From: Spirochaetaceae bacterium UBA6243
GTDB lineage: Bacteria; Spirochaetota; Spirochaetia; Treponematales; Rectinemataceae
Direction of reading: 5' to 3'
Length of the DNA stretch: 14,156 bases
Assembly: GCA_002441395.1 (NCBI GenBank)
Contig: DJVZ01000006.1
Span: 13,492-27,647, forward strand
Position numbers and translations under genes: made by a program. This document shows positions 6,759 through 13,435 of this stretch, piece by piece; within the stretch, counting starts at the first letter, position 1, and every line of letters starts with the position of its first letter. Below the pieces are notes generated by a model that was not told where the DNA came from, made no database searches, and was given only the letters and a program-made list of their open reading frames with translations.

Positions 6759-7334
6759 ATGAAGAGCGTGAAAGGCACAAAGACTGAAGTGAATCTTCTT
6801 ACTGGGTTTGCCGGCGAATCGCAGGCCCGCAACCGTTATACCTATTTTGCCTCGAAGGCCAAGGATGAAGGCTTTATCCAAATGCAGCTCGTCTTCGAGG
6901 AAACAGCCAACCAGGAAAAAGAACACGCAAAGCGCCTTTTCAAATTTCTGGAGGGGGGGTCTGCCAAAATTTCTGCAGAATTTCCCGCCGGAGTCATCGG
7001 CACGACCCGTGAGAATCTGGCTGAAGCGGCCGACGGTGAAAACTATGAGTGGAAGGAAATGTACCCTGGTTTTGCAAAGGTGGCGCGCGAAGAGGGCTTT
7101 GATGCGATTGCGGCGGTCTTTGAGTCCATCGCGGTTGCCGAAAAACAGCATGCAAAGCGATATGAAGCCTTTATGGCGAATATCGATGCCGGTCGCGTCT
7201 TCAAGCGGGACAAACCGGTGGTGTGGCGCTGTATCAACTGCGGCTATCTCTTCGAAGGGACAGAAGCGCCGAAAGCATGCCCCGCGTGTGCCCACCCGCA
7301 GTCGTATTTCGAACTTTTAGGTGAAAATTGGTAA
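6759..7334 (+). CDS. rbr: Rubrerythrin (peroxide-reducing diiron protein with rubredoxin domain)
   Basis: Rubrerythrin reduces hydrogen peroxide to water in the cytoplasm of anaerobes, using electrons from a rubredoxin. The 191-residue protein is full length. The ferritin-like four-helix domain carries the diiron ligands E20, E53, H56, E94, E97, E128 and H131. The C-terminal rubredoxin-like domain carries C158, C161, C174 and C177, which bind a single iron. I take the ATG at 6759 as start because GAGGAGG ends five bases before it; a TTG at 6735 would place that site inside the gene. It is the first gene of an operon with superoxide reductase (start 14 bases after this stop) and rubredoxin. 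The spacing and shared chemistry make a common oxygen-defence role very likely. Confidence 0.96.
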   Translation: MKSVKGTKTEVNLLTGFAGESQARNRYTYFASKAKDEGFIQMQLVFEETANQEKEHAKRLFKFLEGGSAKISAEFPAGVIGTTRENLAEAADGENYEWKEMYPGFAKVAREEGFDAIAAVFESIAVAEKQHAKRYEAFMANIDAGRVFKRDKPVVWRCINCGYLFEGTEAPKACPACAHPQSYFELLGENW

Positions 7335-7348
7335 TAGGGAGGTATGAG

Positions 7349-7723
7349 ATGACACAGAAAAAGCAGATTTACAAATGCATGAAGTGCGGCAATATCGTAG
7401 AAGTGCTGCATGAAGGAGACGGTGAGCTGGTGTGCTGCGGCGAGCCGATGAAGCTGTTTGTCGAGAACACCACTGATGCGGCAAAGGAAAAACACGTCCC
7501 TGTGCTTGAAAAAACTGCGGATGGCTGGTGGGTAAAAGTAGGAGCTGTACCGCATCCCATGGAAGAGAAGCACTACATCGAATGGATCGAGCTCATCGCC
7601 GATGGCAATTCCTATCGTGCTTTCCTGTCGCCCGGTAAGGAGCCCAAGGCTTTCTTCCCCGTAAAAGCGGAAAAAGTCGGCGCAAGAGAATACTGCAATA
7701 TTCACGGATTGTGGAAAGCATAG
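7349..7723 (+). CDS. dfx: Superoxide reductase (desulfoferrodoxin, 2Fe class)
   Basis: This enzyme reduces superoxide to hydrogen peroxide without releasing oxygen. The 124-residue protein has both iron sites of desulfoferrodoxin. The N-terminal desulforedoxin centre uses C10, C13, C29 and C30. The catalytic centre uses H49, H69, H75, H119 and C116, with the conserved E47-K48 pair in EKHVPV controlling substrate approach. The numbering agrees with the well-studied desulfoferrodoxins as I remember them, so there is no truncation. The start is the ATG at 7349 with GGGAGG (7337-7342) six bases upstream; a TTG at 7328 lies inside the rubrerythrin end and lacks such a site. The product, peroxide, is the substrate of the rubrerythrin encoded just upstream, and the rubredoxin encoded downstream is the likely electron donor. 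Confidence 0.97.
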   Translation: MTQKKQIYKCMKCGNIVEVLHEGDGELVCCGEPMKLFVENTTDAAKEKHVPVLEKTADGWWVKVGAVPHPMEEKHYIEWIELIADGNSYRAFLSPGKEPKAFFPVKAEKVGAREYCNIHGLWKA

Positions 7724-7750
7724 TAAATTGATACCTGAAAGGAGCGCTCC

Positions 7751-7912
7751 ATGAAGAAGTATGTATGTGATGTCTGTGGTTACATTTATGATCCTGTCGA
7801 AGGCGATCCTGATGGCAAGATACCCCCGGGAACCCCCTTTGAGCAGTTGCCTGATGATTGGGTATGCCCGATGTGCGGAGCGAGCAAAGATTCATTCTCG
7901 CCGATGGATTGA
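7751..7912 (+). CDS. rub: Rubredoxin (53 residues)
   Basis: A small one-iron electron carrier that is easy to miss because of its length. Its four iron-binding cysteines are in CDVCGY (residues 6 and 9) and CPMCGA (residues 39 and 42). The core phrases YIYDPVEGDPDG, IPPGTPFEQLPDDW and the aromatic residues are typical, and 53 residues is the standard length. The ATG at 7751 follows GGAG (7741-7744) by six bases, and this Shine-Dalgarno is part of a ten-base palindrome, GGAGCGCTCC. It lies 27 bases after superoxide reductase and just before a strong terminator, so it is the last gene of the operon. It most likely feeds electrons from an NAD(P)H:rubredoxin oxidoreductase (not in this window) to superoxide reductase and rubrerythrin. 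Confidence 0.97.
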   Translation: MKKYVCDVCGYIYDPVEGDPDGKIPPGTPFEQLPDDWVCPMCGASKDSFSPMD

Positions 7913-7956
7913 GGGGCGGCTTAATCGCACATAATACTCAAAGGAGTAAGCATTGA

Positions 7957-7982
7957 GGGGCGTCGTATGGCGCCCCTTTTTT
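7957..7982 (+). terminator. Rho-independent terminator of the rbr-dfx-rub operon
   Basis: GGGGCG (7957-7962) pairs with CGCCCC (7971-7976). One wobble pair and one C-G pair extend it to eight pairs around a GTAT loop, followed by six T residues (7977-7982). It lies 44 bases after the rubredoxin stop and has all the marks of an intrinsic terminator. The 5' arm is part of an 11-base direct repeat whose other copy overlaps the rubredoxin stop codon. Confidence 0.9.
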
Positions 7983-8109
7983 ATCGTGGTGGCGGCAAAT
8001 ATTCAAAGCGGGTGGTGCATTGGGTCCTAGCTTGTGAGTCTGGCATCCCGAGATTGTGCCCTCTAACCGATCCGGTTTTTCTTTGATATCTTTTATGTAC
8101 GGAGTATCT

Positions 8110-8400
8110 ATGATTTCTCATGATGATTTTATATTCTGTATCGGATATGACGGCGATACCGCGATCGTCGATGGCAAGGCAAAAAAGGAATTCAGCCGTC
8201 TTTCAAGCGCGGAACTCGCCGAAAAAGGACTGTACCGCGCCGCCTTCGCCTCGGCGCTCTATTCCAAAAATCCCGAAGAGATGAAGGCCTTCATCGATCT
8301 TTTCAACAAAAAGGCAGGCACGCAGTACACCGAATCGAGCCAGCTCTCGAGGCTGTTCGGTGTCTATCTCGATGAAATCTCGAAGGTGAAAGTGCTGTAG
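8110..8400 (+). CDS. Conserved-looking small protein of unknown function (96 residues)
   Basis: I do not recognise a named family. The ATG at 8110 is chosen because GGAG (8101-8104) lies five bases upstream. In-frame starts at 8095 (ATG) and 8056 (GTG) would add 5 or 18 residues that look non-coding. The protein begins MISHDDFIFCIGYDGDTAIVD, then a mostly helical, charged region (FSRLSSAELAEKGLYRAAFASALYS; EEMKAFIDLFNKKAG), ending ISKVKVL. It has no signal peptide, membrane segment or cysteine motif (one cysteine only), so it is probably soluble and cytoplasmic. The coding look is good: balanced codons, a proper ribosome site and a real stop. I have a faint recollection of similar proteins in spirochaetes, which is the basis of the lineage guess. 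It is separated from the upstream operon by the terminator and stands alone. Confidence 0.75.
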   Translation: MISHDDFIFCIGYDGDTAIVDGKAKKEFSRLSSAELAEKGLYRAAFASALYSKNPEEMKAFIDLFNKKAGTQYTESSQLSRLFGVYLDEISKVKVL

Positions 8401-8441
8401 ACGATGCATGCCGCGCCCTATTTCCCTGGCGCGCGCTGCCT

Positions 8442-8465
8442 GCGGCAATTTTTGCCGCTTTCTCC
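8442..8465 (+). terminator. Terminator-like hairpin after the small unknown gene
   Basis: GCGGCAA (8442-8448) and TTGCCGC (8452-8458) form a perfect seven-pair stem with a three-base loop, followed by a T-rich but C-interrupted tail. It lies 42 bases after the stop at 8400 and ahead of the convergent rlmI end at 8512, as expected for a terminator. The imperfect T-run makes it weaker than the one at 7957. Confidence 0.55.
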
Positions 8466-8511
8466 TTTCTCCCGCAACAAAGGCTGCTGTCTTTCCCGGC
8501 GCTGTCCGTCC

Positions 8512-9765
8512 CTACAACACCTGCACAATCCTGCATTTCAGATAGCGCGACTCGTCATAGCCGATCATGATGGGATGATCGAGGTCCTGTGACCGCTCTT
8601 CAAGTACGCGCAGCCGGCGATTCGAGTCGAACGCGGCGTCGGCGAGCATCGCGTCGAACATCTCTGGCGAGAACCAGTGTGAGCAGGAGAATGTGACGAG
8701 CAGGCCACCCCGCTCCAAAAGGTGCATCGCGCGCAGGTTGAGCTCCTTGTACCCGCGCCGCGCACCCTCCAGAGATGCGCGATTCTTCGCGAAGGCCGGC
8801 GGATCGAGAATTATGAGATCGAAGCGCTGACCCATCTTTTCGAGATCGCGGAGATAATCGAAGGCGTTGGCTTCGACCACTGAAACGCGGTCGGCGACCT
8901 GATTGCGGGCGGCATTTCGCCTGAGGAGCTCGAGCGCTTCGGCGGAACTGTCCACGGCGAGCACCGAGGCCGCCTCTGCTTTCGCCGCGAGGATCGAAAA
9001 GCCGCCCTGGTTGCAGAACATATCGAGGATGCGGCGGCCGGCCGCATGACGCGCGGCTGCGCGGCGGTTCGCCCTCTGGTCCAAAAACCAGCCCGTTTTC
9101 TGCCCACCCACGAGGTCGATTTCGAAGAGCGCCCCGTTTTCTTCCATGATGATGCGCTCAGGCATGGAGCCCCACAGGACGCCCGTCGATTCGGGCAAGC
9201 CCTCGAGCGCCCGCACCGGGGCGTCCGAGCGCTCGATAATCCCATCAGGTGCAAATACCTTACACAGGGCTTTCACAATGAGGGCTTTGCGGACCTCGAC
9301 GCCGAGGCTCAGAAACTGTACCGAGAGCCAGAGACCTTGCCCGGATCGGGCGCGCTCCTGCGCGTCCGACAGCTCTTCGTCCTTTGCCAATGGTGTCCCC
9401 ACGAATCCATCGACAATGAGCCCCGGCACCGAATCCGCCTCGCCGTAGACAAGCCTAAGGCTCATGCCGCGTTCGAGTGCGTCCCTGCCGAAACAGAAGC
9501 GGCGCCATTCCTTCGCCGACTCGAAGGCGCGCGTGAAGAATGCCTCATCCACGGACTTCGCGGTCCGCGAATAGATGCGCGCCCGGATTTTCGAATTCGG
9601 GTTGAAAAACGCGTACCCCACGTGGAGCCCGCGGGCGTCGCGCACTTCGACCTCCTCGCCGGGCGCTGGCTCGCCCTCGACGCGAGCGATTTCATTGTCA
9701 TATATCCACGGATGTCCATGCCGGATGCGGATGTCTTCCTTGGGTTTGAGCGTAATTGCAGTCAT
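8512..9765 (-). CDS. rlmI: RlmI-type class I SAM-dependent rRNA (cytosine-5) methyltransferase
   Basis: This 417-residue protein has the architecture of RlmI (YccW), which makes 5-methylcytosine at position 1962 of 23S rRNA. An N-terminal PUA domain (about 1-70, HPWIYDNEI, GYAFFNPNSKIRARI) precedes an EEHEE-like linker and a Rossmann methyltransferase domain. GGQKTGWFLDQRANR (220-234) and motif I DMFCNQGGFS (248-257) bind SAM. Motif IV is LDPPAFAK (320-327), and FSCSH (359-363) holds the expected catalytic cysteine, C361. A charged stretch at about 123-144 (PLAKDEELSDAQERARSG) is an insertion compared with the usual form. The ATG at 9765-9763 begins exactly at the PUA domain but has no Shine-Dalgarno, suggesting a short or leaderless mRNA. 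It is divergent from radA. The exact target base is inferred from the family; related proteins of the same family could modify another site. Confidence 0.88.
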   Translation of the reverse strand: MTAITLKPKEDIRIRHGHPWIYDNEIARVEGEPAPGEEVEVRDARGLHVGYAFFNPNSKIRARIYSRTAKSVDEAFFTRAFESAKEWRRFCFGRDALERGMSLRLVYGEADSVPGLIVDGFVGTPLAKDEELSDAQERARSGQGLWLSVQFLSLGVEVRKALIVKALCKVFAPDGIIERSDAPVRALEGLPESTGVLWGSMPERIIMEENGALFEIDLVGGQKTGWFLDQRANRRAAARHAAGRRILDMFCNQGGFSILAAKAEAASVLAVDSSAEALELLRRNAARNQVADRVSVVEANAFDYLRDLEKMGQRFDLIILDPPAFAKNRASLEGARRGYKELNLRAMHLLERGGLLVTFSCSHWFSPEMFDAMLADAAFDSNRRLRVLEERSQDLDHPIMIGYDESRYLKCRIVQVL

Positions 9766-9770
9766 GTCTG

Positions 9771-9837
9771 TATGGTAATAGCGGGCACGTATTCAATACA
9801 AGCCATATTGAACCTCCCCGCGCCCTCATATACCATA
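9771..9837. promoter_or_regulatory. Mirrored TACCAT elements in the rlmI-radA divergent promoter region
   Basis: TATGGTA (9771-9777) and TACCATA (9831-9837) are inverted copies, each a few bases before one start codon (five bases before rlmI, eight before radA). Each could act as a -10 box: for radA, TTGAAC (9808-9813) lies 17 bases upstream of TACCAT; for rlmI, TTGTAT on the minus strand lies 18 bases upstream. Between them is the palindrome GTATTCAATAC (9789-9799). Function is inferred from position only. Confidence 0.35.
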
Positions 9838-9845
9838 AAGGCAGC

Positions 9846-11249
9846 ATGAAAAAGCCATCGCTCATATACCGTTGTTCCGCGTGCGGCCATGAGGAGCCGA
9901 AGTGGCTCGGGCGCTGTCCGGAGTGCGGGCAGTGGAATACCATGGTCGAAGCCAAGACCACGGGGCGTTTTGAAAAAGACAAGACGGCCTTCTCGGTTCC
10001 CCTGGAATCGGTGGACCCCGCATTGGGCGCGCGCGTGTCGTCGGGGATTTCCGAGCTGGACAGGGTGCTGGGGGGCGGTTTCATGCGCGGTTCGGCGATT
10101 CTCATCGGTGGCGAGCCGGGCATCGGCAAGAGCACGCTGCTGCTGCAGGCCTGCGCGAAGCTGGGCGCGAAGGGCAAGGCGCTCTATATCTCGGGTGAGG
10201 AGTCGGCCGCGCAGATCCGGCTTCGGGCCGAGCGCATCGGGGCGCTTTCGAAGCAGATCGAGGTGTTCTGCAGTAACGATGTGCACGCCTGCCTGTCGGT
10301 GATGGATTCGGTGCATCCATTGCTCACGGTGGTCGATTCAATACAGACAGTTCATTCGCCGGAAGCTGGCGCGGTGCCGGGAACGCCGAACCAGATAAAA
10401 TTCTGTACGCAGGAATTTGTCGAATGGGCGAAGAGCCACGATTCGATTGTCGTGCTGGTCGCCCATGTGACAAAGGACGGCATGATCGCCGGGCCAAAGG
10501 CGGCCGAGCACCTCGTCGACGCGGTGATCAGTTTCGAGCAGGCTGAGAACGCGCTCAGGGTGCTGCGCACGAGCAAGAACCGCTTTGGTTCTTCGGACGA
10601 ACTCGGGTTTTTCCTCATGGGAGAGGGCGGTCTTGCCGAGCTTGCGGATCCTTCTGGCATTTTTATGGTGCGGCGCGAAGGGCAACTGCCCGCAGGCATC
10701 GCGGTAGCCATCGTCCACGAAGGTTCGCGGATTCTGCTCGCCGAAGTCCAGGCTCTGACAATTCCCTCGAAATCGGGCATCATGCGGGTATATTCGGATC
10801 GGATCGACCCTCTGCGCGTGTCGCGGATCGCGGCGGTGCTCGAAAAGCAGACGAGGCTCGATTTTTCGAGCCAGGAAATCTATGTGAATGTGGCAGGAGG
10901 CTTGAGGTTGACGGAGCCGGCGGTCGATCTTCCTCTCGCCTGCGCACTCTATTCCGCGAGGTCGGGTCAGGCGCTGCCCGAGGGCTCGGCGATTGCGGGC
11001 GAGCTTTCGCTTGCAGGGGAAATTCGGCCTGTCCGCTCGATGGAACGGCGGGCGAAAGCGGCACGTCAGCTTGGCTTCGGGCGAATTATAGGACCGAGGG
11101 CCGCACTGCCCGGCGATGAGCTGTCTCTCTCGCGCGCCGGAAAGGTGGGAGCCGCGACCGGCTCGAGCCAATCTGGCCCACATTGGCTGAGTGTATCTTC
11201 TCTCAAAGAAGCGCTGCGCATCCTGTGGAATCAGGAGAGTCGGACATGA
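9846..11249 (+). CDS. radA: DNA repair ATPase/helicase-like protein RadA (Sms)
   Basis: RadA helps process recombination intermediates, extending branches made by RecA. The 467-residue protein is full length. It begins with a four-cysteine zinc finger (C10, C13, C24, C27), followed by a RecA-like ATPase with Walker A GEPGIGKST (89-97) and Walker B LLTVVDS (159-165), and the diagnostic RadA motif KNRFG (244-248). The C-terminal part (about 290-455, with VAGGLRLTEPAVDLPLACAL and GELSLAGEIRPVR) is the inactive Lon-protease-like domain. The ATG at 9846 starts directly before the zinc finger and has AAAGG four bases upstream; an in-frame TTG far upstream would extend into the rlmI promoter region and is unlikely. 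The stop overlaps the next ATG by four bases (ATGA), so the downstream glucanotransferase is translationally coupled. Confidence 0.97.
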   Translation: MKKPSLIYRCSACGHEEPKWLGRCPECGQWNTMVEAKTTGRFEKDKTAFSVPLESVDPALGARVSSGISELDRVLGGGFMRGSAILIGGEPGIGKSTLLLQACAKLGAKGKALYISGEESAAQIRLRAERIGALSKQIEVFCSNDVHACLSVMDSVHPLLTVVDSIQTVHSPEAGAVPGTPNQIKFCTQEFVEWAKSHDSIVVLVAHVTKDGMIAGPKAAEHLVDAVISFEQAENALRVLRTSKNRFGSSDELGFFLMGEGGLAELADPSGIFMVRREGQLPAGIAVAIVHEGSRILLAEVQALTIPSKSGIMRVYSDRIDPLRVSRIAAVLEKQTRLDFSSQEIYVNVAGGLRLTEPAVDLPLACALYSARSGQALPEGSAIAGELSLAGEIRPVRSMERRAKAARQLGFGRIIGPRAALPGDELSLSRAGKVGAATGSSQSGPHWLSVSSLKEALRILWNQESRT

Positions 11250-13435
11250 AATTCATCCACGAAAAGAATCAGTTTGCGGGGCTCGCGGTGCCTCTTCTTG
11301 CCCTGAAAAAGAATAAAAATGCCGCGTGCGGAGTGTTTTCGGATCTGGTGAATCTTGGCAAGCTGGCACAACAATGGGGGCTTTCCCTCATTCAGCTTTT
11401 GCCGCTCAATGACACTGGGGATGGCTCTTCTCCATATGCGGCTTTAAGCGCCTTTGCGCTGCATCCTGTGTATATCTCTTTGTCCGAGACTGCGACCACG
11501 ATGGCATCCCTGGGGGTGCCGCTTGAGGACGAGACAGCCAAAGAGCTTGCTCGTGCGGCGCGAGCTTTGGACCGGAAATACGGTGAAAATCTGCGCGTTC
11601 CTTTCGAAGACGTCCTGCACGCAAAGCTTGCCGCGCTTCGCGCCGCATGGAGCGTGAGCCAGGATTTTTGCGGCCCGCTCGCGGAGGCCTTTGCTGCCCA
11701 GGAGCGCTGGGCCAAGCCATATGCTTGTTTCATCGCTCTGAAAGAAAAATTCGGTCGTGCGCCATGGTGGAAGTGGCCCGAATGGACCACCGTTTCTGCC
11801 GCAGACATCGATGCGCTCTGGTTCAACCTGGAAATCGCGGAAGAAGCGCGATTCCGCCTCTGGCTTCAGGTCCTCGCGCGCGAGCAGTTGCAGCGGGCTG
11901 CGCAGTCGGTGCGGGAGATGGGTGTCGATATCATGGGCGATATCCCCATACTTCTTGCCAAGGATTCTGCCGACGTGTGGGCCAATCGCGCTATTTTTAT
12001 TCTCGACAAACAGGCAGGCGCTCCGCCCGACATGTATTCGCCGCGCGGCCAGAATTGGGGCTTTCCGCTCTATGATTGGGACGCGCTTCGAGTTCAGGAT
12101 TATGCATTCTGGCGCCAGCGCCTCAGCTATGCGGACAAATTCTATACGGCGTATCGCATCGACCATGTGCTCGGATTTTTCCGCATATGGGCGATCGGCG
12201 CATTCGAGAGCGATGCCTACCTTGGGGCTTTCGAGCCTTCCGAGCGCATGCACCGGTCTGAGCTAAGCGCCCTCGGTTTTTCGGACGAACGCATCACATG
12301 GCTTTCGAAGCCGCACGTTCCTGAATTGAAGATTCGAAATGCCGAGAAAGAATGCGTCGATGAGTTCGCGGCCGTGACGGAACGCGCCGGCGGCGCACAG
12401 CCCTATGCGGATCGAAAGGCTGCCTTTGTACGGCGCCTGGAGGATGTGCGCCGTGCATGCTTTGCGCGCATCCACAACGAGCCGCTCTTTCTGTTCAATC
12501 CAGAAATTCGCGGCACAGGGGAGATCAATGACCTCATCTGGCATGTGCGTCAGGATTTCCCCGAAGCGGACCACGGCCTGAATGACTATGCGCGCGGCAT
12601 GAGTGACTGGTGGATCGATCGGGCGCTCTATGAAGTTGAGCCTGACAAGTATGTTTTTCAGTGGAGCTATCACGATACGACAAGCTGGAAGAGCCTCAGC
12701 CCCCAGGAGCAGGGCGCGCTGGAAGCAAAAGCCGCTGCGCTGACGACAGCATCGCTCGATATATGGGAGGCAAGAGGACGCGATCTTTTGTCGATGCTTG
12801 TGTCGGCCGCTAAGATGCAGCCTTTTGCAGAAGACCTCGGCGCGGTACCTACCTGTGTCCCCAAAGTATTGCGCGAAATGGAGATACCCGGGCTTCGGGT
12901 GCTCCGTTGGGAGCGGGAATGGGAGAAGCCTGGCCAGCCGTATATTCCGCTCGAAATGTATGAGCCTCTGTCGGTCGCATGCACCTCGGTGCATGACTCG
13001 ACGAATATGCGCCAGTGGTGGACGGAAGAGGCGGATCGAGCGCAGCTCTGGGCCATGTTTACAAAAATGGCGGAACACGATGCGCTGCTGCGTTCATTGT
13101 TCGAAAGCCGGGTGCGCGAAAAAAGGGAGGCAGGGCAGTCTCCGCAAAGTGCGGTCGAGCCGCCCAAGGTGCTCGATACCGCCGCCGCCGCGGGGATCAT
13201 CCGCGCAATGGCGCTCTCTTCCTCGATCGCGGCGGTATATCCTCTTCAGGACCTCCTCGCATGTCATTCGGAATGGAGGGAGTCCGATCCGCGCGATGAG
13301 AGGATCAATGTGCCCGGCACCACGCTTGCCACAAACTGGACATACAGGATGCCCGTCGATCTTTACACTCTTGCAAAGGATAGGGATTTTCCCGCCCTTA
13401 TCTCGAAGCTCGCAGCCCGGGAGGCGCCGGCGTGA
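11246..13435 (+). CDS. malQ: 4-alpha-glucanotransferase (GH77), DPE2-like form with an internal insert
   Basis: This enzyme moves glucan chains between maltodextrins or glycogen-like polymers and releases glucose. It has 729 residues. The N-terminal phrase LIQLLPLNDTGDGSSPYAALSAFALHP and GDIPILLAKDSADVWAN are GH77 signatures. The catalytic triad is present: D306 nucleophile in YRIDHVLGFF, E529 acid/base in FAEDLGAVP and D584 in the VHDST segment. Only about 50 residues separate nucleophile and acid/base in Thermus-type MalQ, but here there are 223. This large insert, with HDST in place of HDND, points to the DPE2/Bacteroides branch, here without N-terminal starch-binding domains. The ATG at 11246 overlaps the radA stop and has AGGAG (11233-11237) eight bases upstream; an in-frame GTG at 11183 would overlap radA deeply and is less likely. 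The stop overlaps the next gene by four bases. Confidence 0.93.
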   Translation: MKFIHEKNQFAGLAVPLLALKKNKNAACGVFSDLVNLGKLAQQWGLSLIQLLPLNDTGDGSSPYAALSAFALHPVYISLSETATTMASLGVPLEDETAKELARAARALDRKYGENLRVPFEDVLHAKLAALRAAWSVSQDFCGPLAEAFAAQERWAKPYACFIALKEKFGRAPWWKWPEWTTVSAADIDALWFNLEIAEEARFRLWLQVLAREQLQRAAQSVREMGVDIMGDIPILLAKDSADVWANRAIFILDKQAGAPPDMYSPRGQNWGFPLYDWDALRVQDYAFWRQRLSYADKFYTAYRIDHVLGFFRIWAIGAFESDAYLGAFEPSERMHRSELSALGFSDERITWLSKPHVPELKIRNAEKECVDEFAAVTERAGGAQPYADRKAAFVRRLEDVRRACFARIHNEPLFLFNPEIRGTGEINDLIWHVRQDFPEADHGLNDYARGMSDWWIDRALYEVEPDKYVFQWSYHDTTSWKSLSPQEQGALEAKAAALTTASLDIWEARGRDLLSMLVSAAKMQPFAEDLGAVPTCVPKVLREMEIPGLRVLRWEREWEKPGQPYIPLEMYEPLSVACTSVHDSTNMRQWWTEEADRAQLWAMFTKMAEHDALLRSLFESRVREKREAGQSPQSAVEPPKVLDTAAAAGIIRAMALSSSIAAVYPLQDLLACHSEWRESDPRDERINVPGTTLATNWTYRMPVDLYTLAKDRDFPALISKLAAREAPA

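Noticed and set aside
6573..7295. Minus-strand open frame of 240 codons
   Set aside because: It is antisense to rubrerythrin and crosses its promoter; no motif or ribosome site supports it.
7953..8030. Possible 25-residue peptide starting TTG after AAGGAG (7941-7946)
   Set aside because: The spacing is good, but the frame runs through the operon terminator, starts with a rare codon and resembles nothing; the AAGGAG is probably chance.
9046..9849. Plus-strand open frame of 267 codons opposite rlmI
   Set aside because: It is a mirror of the high-GC rlmI coding strand and ends in the radA promoter region; no recognisable domain.
10338..11183. Minus-strand open frame of 281 codons opposite radA
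   Set aside because: The radA frame has all its motifs here, and the antisense product is rich in R, H and P with no domain.
11444..13078. Two minus-strand open frames (about 270 codons each) opposite the glucanotransferase
   Set aside because: They are shadows of the GH77 gene, whose catalytic residues lie in the plus-strand frame through this whole stretch.
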